Assembly (NCBI GenBank): GCA_032629725.1
Contig: JAFEVB010000004.1
Span: 124,001 to 188,000, forward strand
DNA length: 64,000 bases
DNA from: Gremmenia infestans
Taxonomy: Eukaryota > Ascomycota > Leotiomycetes > Helotiales > Hamatocanthoscyphaceae
Direction of reading: 5' to 3'
Positions 1 to 11,040 of this stretch are shown piece by piece (within the stretch, counting starts at the first letter, position 1; each line of letters begins with the position of its first letter). Under the pieces are notes generated by a model, which did not search any database, was not told the DNA's origin, and saw only the letters and a list, made by a program, of their open reading frames with translations. The position numbers and the translations under genes are program-made.

Positions 1-674
1 CGATGCTACCAAATAGCCTGTGGCGACAAAGAAGTCGAGAACGAGCGGTATTTGAAATGGATTACAAAGTGTTACGGAATCAAACAACGTTTATCAGACT
101 TGGAATGTTGAGGAATCAGTAGGCCCTTTTCCTTTCTTTTCCTGCCTAGAAATGGTGGCGGGCTAGCGTAGCTTTTCTGGATCTTTATATCTTCACTTGA
201 GAACAAAGAAAGGCTCTTACTAATAACTTGACACAATCACTTGTCAGGTCAGTAGGGATATAATACTTCTTGCATCACGCCGCTGATGTGACGGCGGAAA
301 TATATTCCGCACAGCTTGACTCGAACCAAGAGGTATGAAGCATGAAGCAGGTATTTTCAACAATCAATCTGGCGCGGTTGAGGTGGACAAAACAGAGTTT
401 GCGGGTCCCAAAACGAGTGGGAGGGAAGGAAGGGCCTAAGACCCCTGAAAATTGGCATAAACCTCCGTACCTTATAGGCCCAATACAGGGGATCTAGCGC
501 TATAGTATATCGCCCCTCACCCCGCATTCTACGGCACGCGTGTCGCCCCTCCCCTCAACATCAACATGCTGCTGCCATCGCCTCGCTATATCTTCCGCTC
601 AACTCACCCTTTGCATGTGTCCAGTCCTGCCACTTCTCCATGATACTCAGGTGACATTGCGCTGGGGGGGTGGG
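1..674. other. Upstream noncoding region
   Basis: No reading frame here looks coding. The last 130 bases before the first gene are C/T-rich, as is common in fungal promoters and 5' leaders. The open frame that begins at 540 uses a GTG and merely extends the first exon of the following gene upstream. Confidence 0.5.
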
Positions 675-2980
675 ATGTCTCCAGAACCCAGCAAACCTAT
701 TAATGGCCGACGCGCAGTTTGTGATAACTGTCGGAGACGCAGTAAGTCTACCTTGCCTGCTACCTACCTACCTACCTACCCTTCCTGCCCTACCTACGCG
801 TCCCTTCAGCTAGGCCATCACTACGGCCATATCCAAACTCTCCAAGACAACACCGAGGAAACAATTGCCCTCAAATTGTCGTCTCCTTATCTCTTGTCAC
901 TGTCAGGTGTTCGGCTGTTTAGAATAGTGAGCTGACCTCAACTTTAGGAATTCGATGCGATGGCGAGTTTCCTTGCCAGCAATGTCAGTATGTTGCCTTG
1001 AGCTGCAAAAGGGATCATATTCCCAAAAGGAGGGGTCCGAAAAGAGGAAGTGGTAGAGTCATAAATGAGCTTCGCACTCAAGATGGCGACGGGAAACCGC
1101 AGGTGCAGTCCGCTAGTAGATCGAGTGGAAGCCACAGCACTGGTCCTCCATAGTGAGTTCTCGTTCTTTTAAATTTCATTTCTTTTTGTATACACCTCAA
1201 TTGCATCCAGAAACAGCCTACCTGCCGTACTTCTAATGCGACAGTATCGGTGATAGCGATGTGGGTCGATATATCTCGAGAACAACATTGGCATTGTCCC
1301 TTCCCAGCGCTAGTGACAGTTTTGGTGGAATACTTCTAATATCATAATACAGTATTGAACAGTGTATTCCAGACAGTGCCAATGGAAGCCCTTCGCCGAC
1401 CCCTAGCAAACCGCAGTGGCATCCCATCATGTCAGACCTGGCACATCTGTCGGATGAACCCATTAGCTATCTCAGCGATCAATATCGGCCCAACTCACCA
1501 AATTACTTTCACCTAATCCCAGTATGTCTTGAGCTATTTACGGAACACATATATCCGATAATGCCGCTAATTCACATGCCCACGCTGAGAGCTTCTATCA
1601 ACCGACCACTGGAAATGTTTGAGAAGAACCTCGTCTACTCTCTGTGTGCTCTCACATCGACACACATGTCTGGTAAAAGCATTTCAGCCCCTGGATCTCC
1701 GTCCTGGGAAGCTACTGGGCGCTTCTTCCTGGACGAATGCATCTCAGTACGGCAGTCTTACGACTTTGTTGAGGATAAGACATTAGGGGCTGTCATTTCT
1801 TCATACTTCCTCTCGACGGCGTCCTTCGAACTCAACCAATCTCGAAAGTCTTGGTATTATTTAAGAGAAGCTTTGACTATGGGCCAAGACCTTGGTCTGC
1901 ACGACGAAAAGTCGTATGTTGGATTACCTAATGCTGAAGCGCTTTGCCGGAGAAGAACATTTTGGATTCTATACGTTACCGAAAGGTTTGCTTGTTGTTG
2001 CAATATCCAGACACAATCTAATTGGTCATAGGTCTTTTGCAATTTTACGACACAAACCTCTCACTCTGACGAAAACTCCTGGATTTCCAAGCACACTACA
2101 TGAGTACGAAGAACCTGAAATTCACTCCGGCTTCATGCATTTGGTACATTCGTACCATCTTCTCGACTCTTCCTTCGTTGACTCGTGGAACGAATCCTCG
2201 GACGCTCCTGCCTCAACATCGACGTATACAGCTCTCCAACAAAAGCTCAATTTATCACACCCCTCTCATGTGTCTCTCACCGATATCCAGAAAGCCGACA
2301 TTCTCGTTACCCAGCAATGGCTTCGACTCGTTATTTGGCAGTCGTCCATGCGGCAAGGGTTGCTTTCATGGCACGCCGAACACGAAAGCATGACCTTCTA
2401 TTATCCTCTTAAGATTGCATATTCCCTCCTAAGTATCATTTCTTCACTGCCCACAACGAGCATAGAAGTACATGGAATGGGAATATTTGAGAAAATATTC
2501 GAAATTGGGAATACCATGCTAGATGTCACACAAGCCTGCGGATCGACAATACCAAGCGGGAGCTACGGGGTGGTCCAAGATCCCCTCGAGATGTTTGTCA
2601 AGACCTTGAGCCAGACTCCAAACTCACAAAGGCAATATGCCAATATCCTACTAGCGAAAGCAGCCGAGAAACCGCAAATCCAGAGGTTTTCACAGATGTC
2701 GCACTCGGTGTTGACAGACCAATCCATGTTCTCTATAACTACGCCATATACTGTGATCCCTCAAACTGAATTGAGTCGCGAGGGTCTGCTGGCGCCACCA
2801 GACTCACCACGACCGTGGAGAGGCAGTATTGTAGGTGAGATTGGCGATGATGGTGTCTATAAAGCTGTTGAAACTGTTCAAGACGATGGAAATCATTGTG
2901 GGAACGTTGTTTGGGTCCCTGATACAAGTGACGGGGCTGATTCATTAGACATGATGTATACCTACAAATTAGAGTCATGA
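675..2980 (+). CDS. Zn2Cys6 (Gal4-type) transcription factor
   Basis: Nuclear DNA-binding regulator of about 617 aa. Proposed exons are 675-741, 948-1152, 1353-1985 and 2032-2980; their sum is divisible by three. The zinc cluster lies at residues 16-42 with spacing C-x2-C-x6-C-x5-C-x2-C-x6-C and is split by the first intron. A basic linker follows (IPKRRGPKRGSGR). Residues ~110-350 form the fungal_trans regulatory domain; VTERSFAILRHKPLTL, typical of that domain, is created exactly by removing the intron 1986-2031. The cluster and basic linker recall the AmyR/maltose/sucrose activator group, so a role in sugar use is possible but is inference. The second intron (1153-1352, 200 bases) is long for this genome; two shorter introns flanking a small exon are an alternative. 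The start is the first ATG in frame ahead of the zinc cluster. Confidence 0.88.
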
Positions 2981-3596
2981 GTGTTTTCTATTCTTTTGAA
3001 CTTTACAGGATCGATGACTTGATGAGTGTTTTCTCTTTGGAGTTTAAAGACCGACGAATGGTCCGTTTTTTTTACATTATGACATAAGTCATATCATAAG
3101 GCTTTTACAGGTGTATAAGAAGAAAGTCATTCTACTTTACAACACTAACAAGTTGCTCTGCGAGATGGATACAATTGCATGCGAGATACCGGGCTATCTT
3201 GTGTCCATATGCATACTATGCAATTTTGATGAAGCCGCCCTCCCAATGCTTAATATACTGTTATTCCCTACTATTTAATCCATTCACCTCAGCCGAGTCT
3301 CGCGAAAGAGAAGGGGTCGTCTGTGCAAGTTACCGGTGATGACCTCTCTTAACATCAGCCTCTGAGTTGGTTTGGAAACTATATTGAAATCTGATTCGGA
3401 GGTGGAAAGGAAACTATTAGTATGATTATATAATCAATCAAGTTTATAAGCATCACGTCTCTTCCCTTATACTACTTTCTTCTTTGATAACTTTGCCTAG
3501 TCAGAATCCTATCGTTGCTCTAAAGCCAAGTTCTCACTCGCCTGGGATTGTCAATTATCCACCAACTCAAACTCAATCATAATTTCCGGATGCACA
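2981..3596. other. Intergenic spacer
   Basis: AT-rich 3' flank of the regulator gene. No open frame with coding character was seen. Confidence 0.5.
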
Positions 3597-4457
3597 CTCA
3601 TCAAACGTATCCGGGCTGTGGTAGACACTCCACTGGCACCTGATGTCATCAGCCTGGAGGAGCGGGCAAATATCCTAGCGGGGTTGGAGAAAATGAGAAG
3701 TGTCATCGAAACGCCTGTTAATACCACCACTCGCTGGTTCAGTGGCGTACAGCCCCTCAAGACCCCGTTGACTTTTACAGAACGTAAAGAAGCTCCAAAC
3801 GTCCTTCTGTTCTTCGGTGGCCTCCTAAGCCTCTACAGACTCCAACTCGGCAAGGCCGAGAGCTACGAACCCAGCTGCGACCAAATTATCCTAAAAGAAG
3901 AAATAGACTCGAGGTCCAGGCACGCATATCTCACAGCCACCATTCCTATCATCACTGATCAGAACGCGAAGAAGGATGTCTTTACCACCATCAAAACTCT
4001 TTTGACACACTACTCCACGAACAATTACACGCGGTTATCCATCTTCATACGTGCCTATGTGAAAAAGGCTGTTGGGATAAGATAGACTATGAAAGAAATA
4101 GACTATGAAAGAAAGAGCCATGGGGTTGAGTGGCTTGCTGCCGCGCTGGCTATTAAGCTCGCAGCGACTCCTTTACTCGGCTGGCCGCCTATGAAGCTGT
4201 ATAGGAATAAACGCTTAGCGATTGATATACATTTTTTGGGCTACAGGATGCCGAGTGACGCTGTTCTGAGGGCATTGTATCTAGATGCCAATTACATCCT
4301 GAGCACCGTGGAGTGGTACAGAGTGCACTCTGCTGAAGAGGCCAACGAGCACAAAGAGCACCTTCCGTCGAAGAAGAATAGATGCCTGTTGGACACGTGG
4401 ACGGTGGATGGTTGGGGTGAGAAGGGGTTTCAGAATGATGAGTGGTTGCTGTCATGA
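3597..4457 (+). pseudogene. Unrecognised gene remnant with in-frame stop
   Basis: An open frame runs to a TAG at 4083-4085 and continues in the same frame from 4089 to the stop at 4457, so together it encodes about 280 residues broken by a single stop. The stop lies in a perfect 16-base tandem duplication (copies at 4082-4097 and 4098-4113). No ATG was found at the 5' end; the frame begins close to 3597. The predicted protein has mixed charged and hydrophobic composition and I recognise no domain. It may be a decayed orphan gene, or a real gene with an unplaced intron around 4080. Low certainty. Confidence 0.35.
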
Positions 4458-5419
4458 GCCTCTTTGCGATATGGTTTTGGGGGAGGATTATTTTACTGTG
4501 TAGTCCGCCCTCGATCTGAGTACGAGGGATTGAGATAAACGTTGAATTACGATCTGAAATACTCATATGAAACTACTTGGATTCATAGACTTGCAAAAGA
4601 GTGGGGGGGGTATTTAATTATTCCGTAATATAATAACTTATTGAAATAGTATGACTGAAGCTCTCTAATAGAAAATGCGGTGGTTGGTTGTGACATTCGC
4701 AAGATTCAGCTTTTTCTGCCACACTCACTTTAACTTGAAGTGAAGGCTGTGAGCGGGCGGCGAAGTGCAACAAATGTGACATTTCTCTTTTAGGCACTGA
4801 AGAGTGGCAGAAAGAAGTATCTAGTGAACTTGAAGCGCGGTGAAAGTGGCAGAATAAGGTGGTAAACAGTGGCAGAACTGTAGGCGGTATAGAATAGCAG
4901 TATTATTCCACTCTTGAAGACATCCCTTTCAGAATTCAGAGAGGTTTGACATACTTCAAACCCACTTAGCATTAAGATATCAGAACATAACCAATCTGTG
5001 AGAGAAGACATGAGACCAAAATATAGATATGTATGTAGAACGCAATTGCGTCAGCCTCACTCCCGCAGAGGGATTTCGTTACATTTGCAGGGCGCAATGG
5101 GCAAATCAGAGCCAAACATAGAAAGAGAATTGCTAAGACAGCATAATACTTTCCGTTCCGAAGTGGTAAACTTTCAAACACATGAACAGTATTAGACCTT
5201 TAAGAGTGAGACGTGAAGATATACGGAGGAAATGTAAGAACGGAAAGGGACCACCAATTTCTATTTTCGGATAGCCTTTCACGTGACCTACAGCCAGATG
5301 ACGACCCGATTGAAGCTTGCTTCCTTTAACATCTCGACCTTCAAGCTCCTTACCCCCCACCAATACCTCGACAGGCTTCGAAAATCCATCGTGGAAGAGC
5401 CAACACACTCTTTGTAGCC
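4458..5419. other. Intergenic spacer and promoter region of the V-ATPase gene
   Basis: AT-rich, with several imperfect repeats of the type AGTGGCAGAA between 4800 and 4880. The C-rich stretch 5320-5400 immediately before the ATG is probably the 5' leader. No gene seen. Confidence 0.5.
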
Positions 5420-8150
5420 ATGGCGCCAACACAGGACACCATGTTCCGGTCTGCGGACATGAGCATGGTCCAACTTTACGTCGCCAGAGAAATAGGCCGC
5501 GAGATTGTAAATGCATTAGGAGAGCTTGGACAGATTCAGTTCCGAGATGTATGTCCCCCCTCGACGGAACCAAGGGGAATTGGTACTGATACTTTTGACA
5601 GCTTAATTCGGACACTACTGCTTTTCAGCGAACGTTTACTCAGGAGATACGAAGACTTGATAATGTTGAGAGGCAACTGCGTATGTGCCGTGAAGATATA
5701 AGAGGCTTATGTACTGATGTAATATAGGATACTTTTATGGACAGATGGAAAAGGCCGGTATTCCTCTACGCAAGATCGATTTCGACGTCGACACCTTGGC
5801 AGCACCCTCTACCTCCGAGATTGACGAACTCTCCGATCGAAGCCAGAGCCTCGAAGAGCGCATAGCACGCTTGAACGACAGCTACGAGACATTGAAGAAG
5901 AGAGAGGTTGAATTGACTGAATGGAGATGGGTTTTGAGGGAAGCCGGGGGATTCTTCGACAGAGCTTATGGAAACGTGGAGGATATCCGCGCTTCAAGCG
6001 ATAATGATGATGCACCATTGCTCCAGGATGTCGAACAACATGCCCAAGGCCAGAATGGAGATGCAGAGCGTTCACTCACCGGCATGAATATCGAATTTGT
6101 GGCAGGTGTCATTCCTAGGGACCGTACCGCAGCTTTCGAGCGTATCTTGTGGCGTACTCTGCGAGGAAATCTCTACATGAACCAGTCCGAAATCCCCGAA
6201 GCACTCGTCGACCCCACAAATAACGAGTCTATCAACAAAAATGTCTTTGTTATTTTCGCGCATGGAAAGGAGCTTATTGCAAAGATTCGCAAGATCTCTG
6301 AGTCTCTTGGTGCAGACTTGTACGGCGTGGATGAGAACCTCAATCTTCGTCGTGAACAGATCCAGGAGGTCAACAACCGTCTCGGTGATCTCGGCAGCGT
6401 CCTTCAAAACACCAAGACTACTCTCGATGCAGAGCTCACCCAGATCGCACAAAGCTTGGCTGCTTGGATGGTCATTGTTAAGAAGGAGAAGGCTGTTTAC
6501 CAGACCCTGAACCTCTTTTCATATGATCAAGCTCGGAAGACCTTGATCGCCGAGGCCTGGTGTCCATCAAATTCCCTTCCTTTGATCAAGTCGACTCTCC
6601 ACGATGTGAACAACAGGGCTGGACTCTCTGTGCCCTCGATCATCAACGAAATTCGCACGAACAAAACCCCGCCAACATATCAGAAGACGAACAGATTTAC
6701 CGAAGGTTTCCAGACCATTATTAATGCCTATGGAACTGCGAAATACCAGGAAGTCAACCCTGGGCTGCCTACTATCGTTACCTTCCCATTTTTATTCGCT
6801 GTTATGTTTGGTGATTTAGGACATGGCTTCCTGATGGTCTGTGCTGCCGCCGCCATGATTTACTGGGAGAAACCGCTCAAGAAGGTCCGCGACGAACTAT
6901 TCACAATGGCCTTTTATGGACGATACATCATGCTTATGATGGGTATTTTCTCCATGTACACTGGCTTCATCTACAACGACGTATTTTCAAAATCTCTGTC
7001 CATCTTCCCCAGTGCGTGGGAGTGGGATATTCCCGATGGTTGGAAAGAAGGTGACGTGCTGTTGGGAAAGCTGAAGGGCGATTACCGATATCCAATTGGC
7101 TTGGATTGGATGTGGCACGATACTGAGAACGATCTCTTGTTCTCCAACAGTTTCAAGATGAAGCTTAGTATCTTGATGGGATGGGTTCACATGACCTACT
7201 CATTGTGCTTATCTTACATCAACGCTCGCCACTTCAAGACGCCAATTGATATTTGGGGTGTTTTCATCCCTGGAATGATTTTCTTCCAGTCTATCTTCGG
7301 CTACCTCGTCTTCGCCATCGTCTACAAATGGTGTGTTGACTGGTATGCCATCGGCGAATCACCACCTGGGCTTTTGAACATGCTGATTTACATGTTCCTG
7401 TCGCCTGGTACTGTTGAAGAACCTCTATACCGTGGCCAGGGTCCTATCCAGGTATTCCTTGTTCTGCTTGCCGTTATTCAGGTGCCCATATTGCTTTTCT
7501 TGAAGCCATTTTATCTCAGATGGGAACACAACCGAGCTCGTGCGCAAGGGTACAGGGGCATTGGTGAAACCTCGCGAGTCAGCGCTCTTGATGCCGATGA
7601 TGACGACAGCAATACTCTGGATGGTAGAGCAAGTCTCACCAGTGATAGCGAAGGTGTTGCTATGATCACACAAGATATTGGGGGTGACGACGAGGAACAT
7701 GAGGAATTCGAGTTCTCTGAGGTTATGATTCACCAAGTCATCCACACCATTGGTATGTATTCTCCTTATGTCCCTGACAATTCATGCTAACTTGCTCTAG
7801 AATTCTGTCTGAATTGTGTATCCCACACGGCTTCTTATCTTCGTCTCTGGGCCTTGTCACTAGCACATCAACAACTCTCAGTCGTTCTGTGGTCTATGAC
7901 CATGGCCATCGGTCTCGGCACTACCGGCCCTCTGGGAGTATTCATGCTCGTCGTTGTATTCTTCGCCTGGTTCTTCCTGACCATTGCAGTATTGGTGGTC
8001 ATGGAGGGAACTAGTGCCATGTTGCACAGTCTACGTCTGCACTGGGTGGAGGCGATGAGCAAGCATTTTATGGGTGATGGAATACCTTTTGAGCCATTTT
8101 CATTCAAGACGATGTTGGAGGAGGACGAGTCGGCTGCTGATATTAGCTAA
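5420..8150 (+). CDS. VPH1: V-type ATPase 100-kDa subunit a (Vph1/Stv1 family)
   Basis: Membrane subunit a of the V0 sector, which forms the proton half-channels of the vacuolar/endosomal H+ pump. Exons 5420-5548, 5602-5680, 5728-7752 and 7801-8150 give 860 aa, close to the 840 aa of yeast Vph1. The N-terminal half (to about residue 380) is the cytosolic domain with coiled-coil character around residues 80-130. It begins with the family's conserved SADMSMVQLY and QIQFRDLN region, the latter spanning intron 1. The C-terminal half holds about eight membrane segments. SHTASYLRLWALSLAHQQ contains the arginine that is essential for proton transfer in yeast Vph1 (R735). An acidic loop precedes the final membrane segments, as in other fungal copies. 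The last intron falls just before the essential helix. The single copy visible cannot be assigned to vacuole or Golgi from sequence alone. Confidence 0.96.
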
Positions 8151-9244
8151 GGCGTGTGTTATAGTACGATCCCTGAATTGACTTCCTTTGTACCCCCACT
8201 CCAATAGCATAGATCAATCGAGCAACCTGTAGATTAGTATGACCAACGTATTGTGGTAAAAGGTCGGAGCAGCCGTCTTGTAACTCGTAACGAGGAAGCT
8301 GAGGCGGTTTAATATAGGACTTTATGTTTGATGTGTTTCAATCTCCTGATACATGGCTAGAATCACCCTGTCTGAGGCGGGCGGGTACAGCGGCAACATG
8401 ATAGCGGGAATTAAGAAAAAGGTACCTAGTCAATAGCTCTCTTTATCGAAAGGCATAGGTAAGGTGAGGTACTGTAGCTTATAAAAATGACACTCTTATA
8501 AGTTATAACAACATCTATTTCAACGTTGGTGGTTCAAACGTCTAGAACAGAGGACCATTCTATATATATCATCTGGGTTCATCGATCTCGTACAGTACGT
8601 AACTCTTCTCCTCCTTCTCCTCGTCCTGGTGCCGATCTTGATGCATTCATTCATGCAAGTAGTCATATAGTGCAGGAGCGACGTGCGCAATTAAATGCCG
8701 CGAGTGGACTGTTGGATGAAAGCAGTATGGTCAATTGGTATTCATTCGCCGGGCGTCTAGAACATCGGGATTTCCGTGCATATGCTCGGGACGTAGACGT
8801 ACAACATGCATGAGCCCTGCAGAAAGCCAGCAACCAAGCTTTCTTCCCCTCTCTGGTCGCAACCTTTCACAGGGCGGATGTTCCCGCGCGTTACCTCTTC
8901 TAGGACGCCTGCGTTGGTTATCGACAGCGATAAGACTGGTATCGTTTTCCTCACCGCTGTGGGGGTACAGCACAGCACAGCTCAGCTCAGCACTACAAAA
9001 CTCTTCTCGGCTGTCCCGCGTCCTTTCTTTCGTTCGTTCGTTAGTAAATTTACGTGGGATCCTTCCTTACGTATTCCTTCTATTTCCCTCATTTCAATAA
9101 TAAAGTGAATTGGCTGCCGGCAACAGTTTACCTGTCATCATCCATCTACATTTCCTCCCCGCCTTTATAAATGCGCTGAGAACCTTCTTCTTCCTGCAAG
9201 CAACAACCACACAATAGACGACGAGATACAATACATCAGCAACC
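8151..9244. other. Intergenic spacer
   Basis: About 1.1 kb without a supported gene. Contains C/T-rich tracts and a short GTTC/TTCG repeat near 9025-9045. The open frames 8526-8813 and 8735-9100 have low-complexity translations and no family resemblance. Confidence 0.5.
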
Positions 9245-9445
9245 ATGGCTTTCAATAACCGCAAATTCTCCATGAATCGCTCCTCGGGCGTTCCTAGAGA
9301 GTCAACGTCGACCAAGATTACCAGGAGATTCAGTACCAATGAAATGAGCAACAATGGTTTGTTGATTACCCCTCCATTCTCGTCTACCTCAACGTCATTT
9401 CTTTGTTCCAGCTCTAGCTCTAGATGGGGTTCAAGTGCACCTTGA
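9245..9445 (+). other. Upstream ORF in the leader of the aminotransferase gene
   Basis: A 66-codon frame opens with an ATG in good context (CAACCATGGCT), is Ser/Thr-rich, and ends 76 bases before the ATG chosen for the aminotransferase, in another frame. It could be a translated uORF, part of an alternative 5' exon, or chance. I found no splice that joins it to the main frame. Confidence 0.35.
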
Positions 9446-9521
9446 GAAGCAAACACAGGAAGTGTCTATACTGGAGATAACCTCTTTTCCGACAATAATC
9501 GACACAGAGCACACACTAACA

Positions 9522-11040
9522 ATGCCCATCTTAGAAAGCGACTCCAAAATCCATCGTCAATTCCGTAATGCCCACGAAGGCCACAAATCCCACGCCGGTC
9601 TTGACCCAACCCGTGCCTCTACCGGTGTAATCTGGTGTACCGAGCGCGCCTACGAGCATGGCTTCCTCGAAGAGCCAGAGAAATGGGCCAACTTAGGTCA
9701 AGGTGCCCCCGAAGTGGATGACGATATCGAGGGCTCCTTCGACCGCCCAACCACTGTTGATATCTCCATGACCGGACGAGAATATGGTCCTACGGCTGGT
9801 ATTAAGAGTCTGAGAGCGGCGGTGGCGAATTTGTATAATGTGCATCATAGGGAGGGCAAGGAGAGCAAGTATAGTTGGGAGAATGTGTGTATTGTGCCGG
9901 GTGGACGAGCGGGGCTCATTCGTATTGCGGCGGTGTTGAATAATGCGTATCTGGGATTTTTTATTCCGGATTATACGGCGTATAATGAGATGTTGTCTCT
10001 GTTCAAGAACGTAAGTCTCCTGCACCTTTCTACCTATATGGAGAAGGGATAAGCGGGACTCTGGTTGATTTGTATAGTTTGCAGCAATCCCCTCACCACT
10101 CGCTGAATCCGACAACTACCACATCAACCCCAACAAGATCGCCGAGGAGATCGCCCGCGGAACATCCGTCATCCTGACCTCTAACCCGCGTAACCCTACC
10201 GGCCGAGTCGTCAAGAACCCTCAGCTAGCAGAGATCCAGGATATTTGCCGTGACAGAGCGACGCTGGTCATGGATGAGTTCTATGGTGGATACAACTACA
10301 CCAGTGACTGCGACGGCACTACCATTTCCTCTGCTGAGAACATCGAGGATGTTGATGAGGACGATGTCTTGATTATTGATGGCTTGACTAAGCGCTTCAG
10401 ACTTCCCGGATGGAGAATTGCGTGGATCGTTGGTCCAAAAGTAACCTCCCTTGTACCAAATATCCCCCGACAGACCCACTAACCGAAAACAGGAATTCAT
10501 CAAAGCCATCGGCTCCTGTGGTTCCTACCTAGACGGTGGCGCTAATGTGCCCTTCCAAGAAGCCGCGGTACCTATGCTCGAGCCCAACAAAGTGCGCGCC
10601 GAGATGAAGGCCCTGCAAACACATTTCCGCGACAAGCGCGACTACGTCGTCAAGCGTCTCACCTCGATGGGTTTCAACATCAAGACCATCCCAGACTCCA
10701 CCTTCTACCTCTGGCTCGATCTCGAGGGGTTGCCCGAGGCCATTAGCGACGGACTGAACTTCTTCCAGGCGTGTCTCGAGGAGCGGGTTATCGTTGTACC
10801 GGGTATCTTCTTCGATCTGAACCCGAGTAAGAGGAGAGATCTATTTGACAGTCCTTGTCATCATTTTGTGCGCTTTTCGTATGGGCCGAAGATGGAGACG
10901 TTGAAGATGGGGTTGGATGGTATTCAGAGGGTTGTTAATAAGTACGTTCCCCTTTTCCCTTTTCCCCTTTTCCCTTCGTCTCTTAATTTGTGTGGATGTG
11001 AGGCTAATACAAGTGTCGTTTTAGGTTTAAGTTGACTTAA
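9522..11040 (+). CDS. PLP-dependent aminotransferase, class I/II (fold type I)
   Basis: Exons 9522-10010, 10078-10440, 10493-10941 and 11025-11040 give 438 aa. Fold type I landmarks are in order: substrate-side motif around TSNPRNPTGR, cofactor-contact MDEFYGGY, the Schiff-base lysine in LIIDGLTKRFRLPGWR, and the C-terminal carboxylate-binding arginine in HHFVRFSYG. The protein belongs to the aspartate/kynurenine/ACC-synthase-like superfamily; relatives in other fungi are usually annotated as aminotransferase class I/II or ACC synthase-like. The amino donor cannot be told from sequence. The ATG at 9522 starts a conserved-looking N-terminus; an in-frame extension back to about 9435 exists but lacks a convincing ATG. 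The last exon codes only five residues plus the stop. Confidence 0.9.

Noticed and set aside
5133..5615. Long reverse-strand frame over the 5' end of the V-ATPase gene
   Set aside because: It is antisense to well-supported exons and has no family features.
9435..9521. Extension of the aminotransferase upstream of the chosen ATG
   Set aside because: In frame but starts at a non-ATG codon and shows no family similarity.
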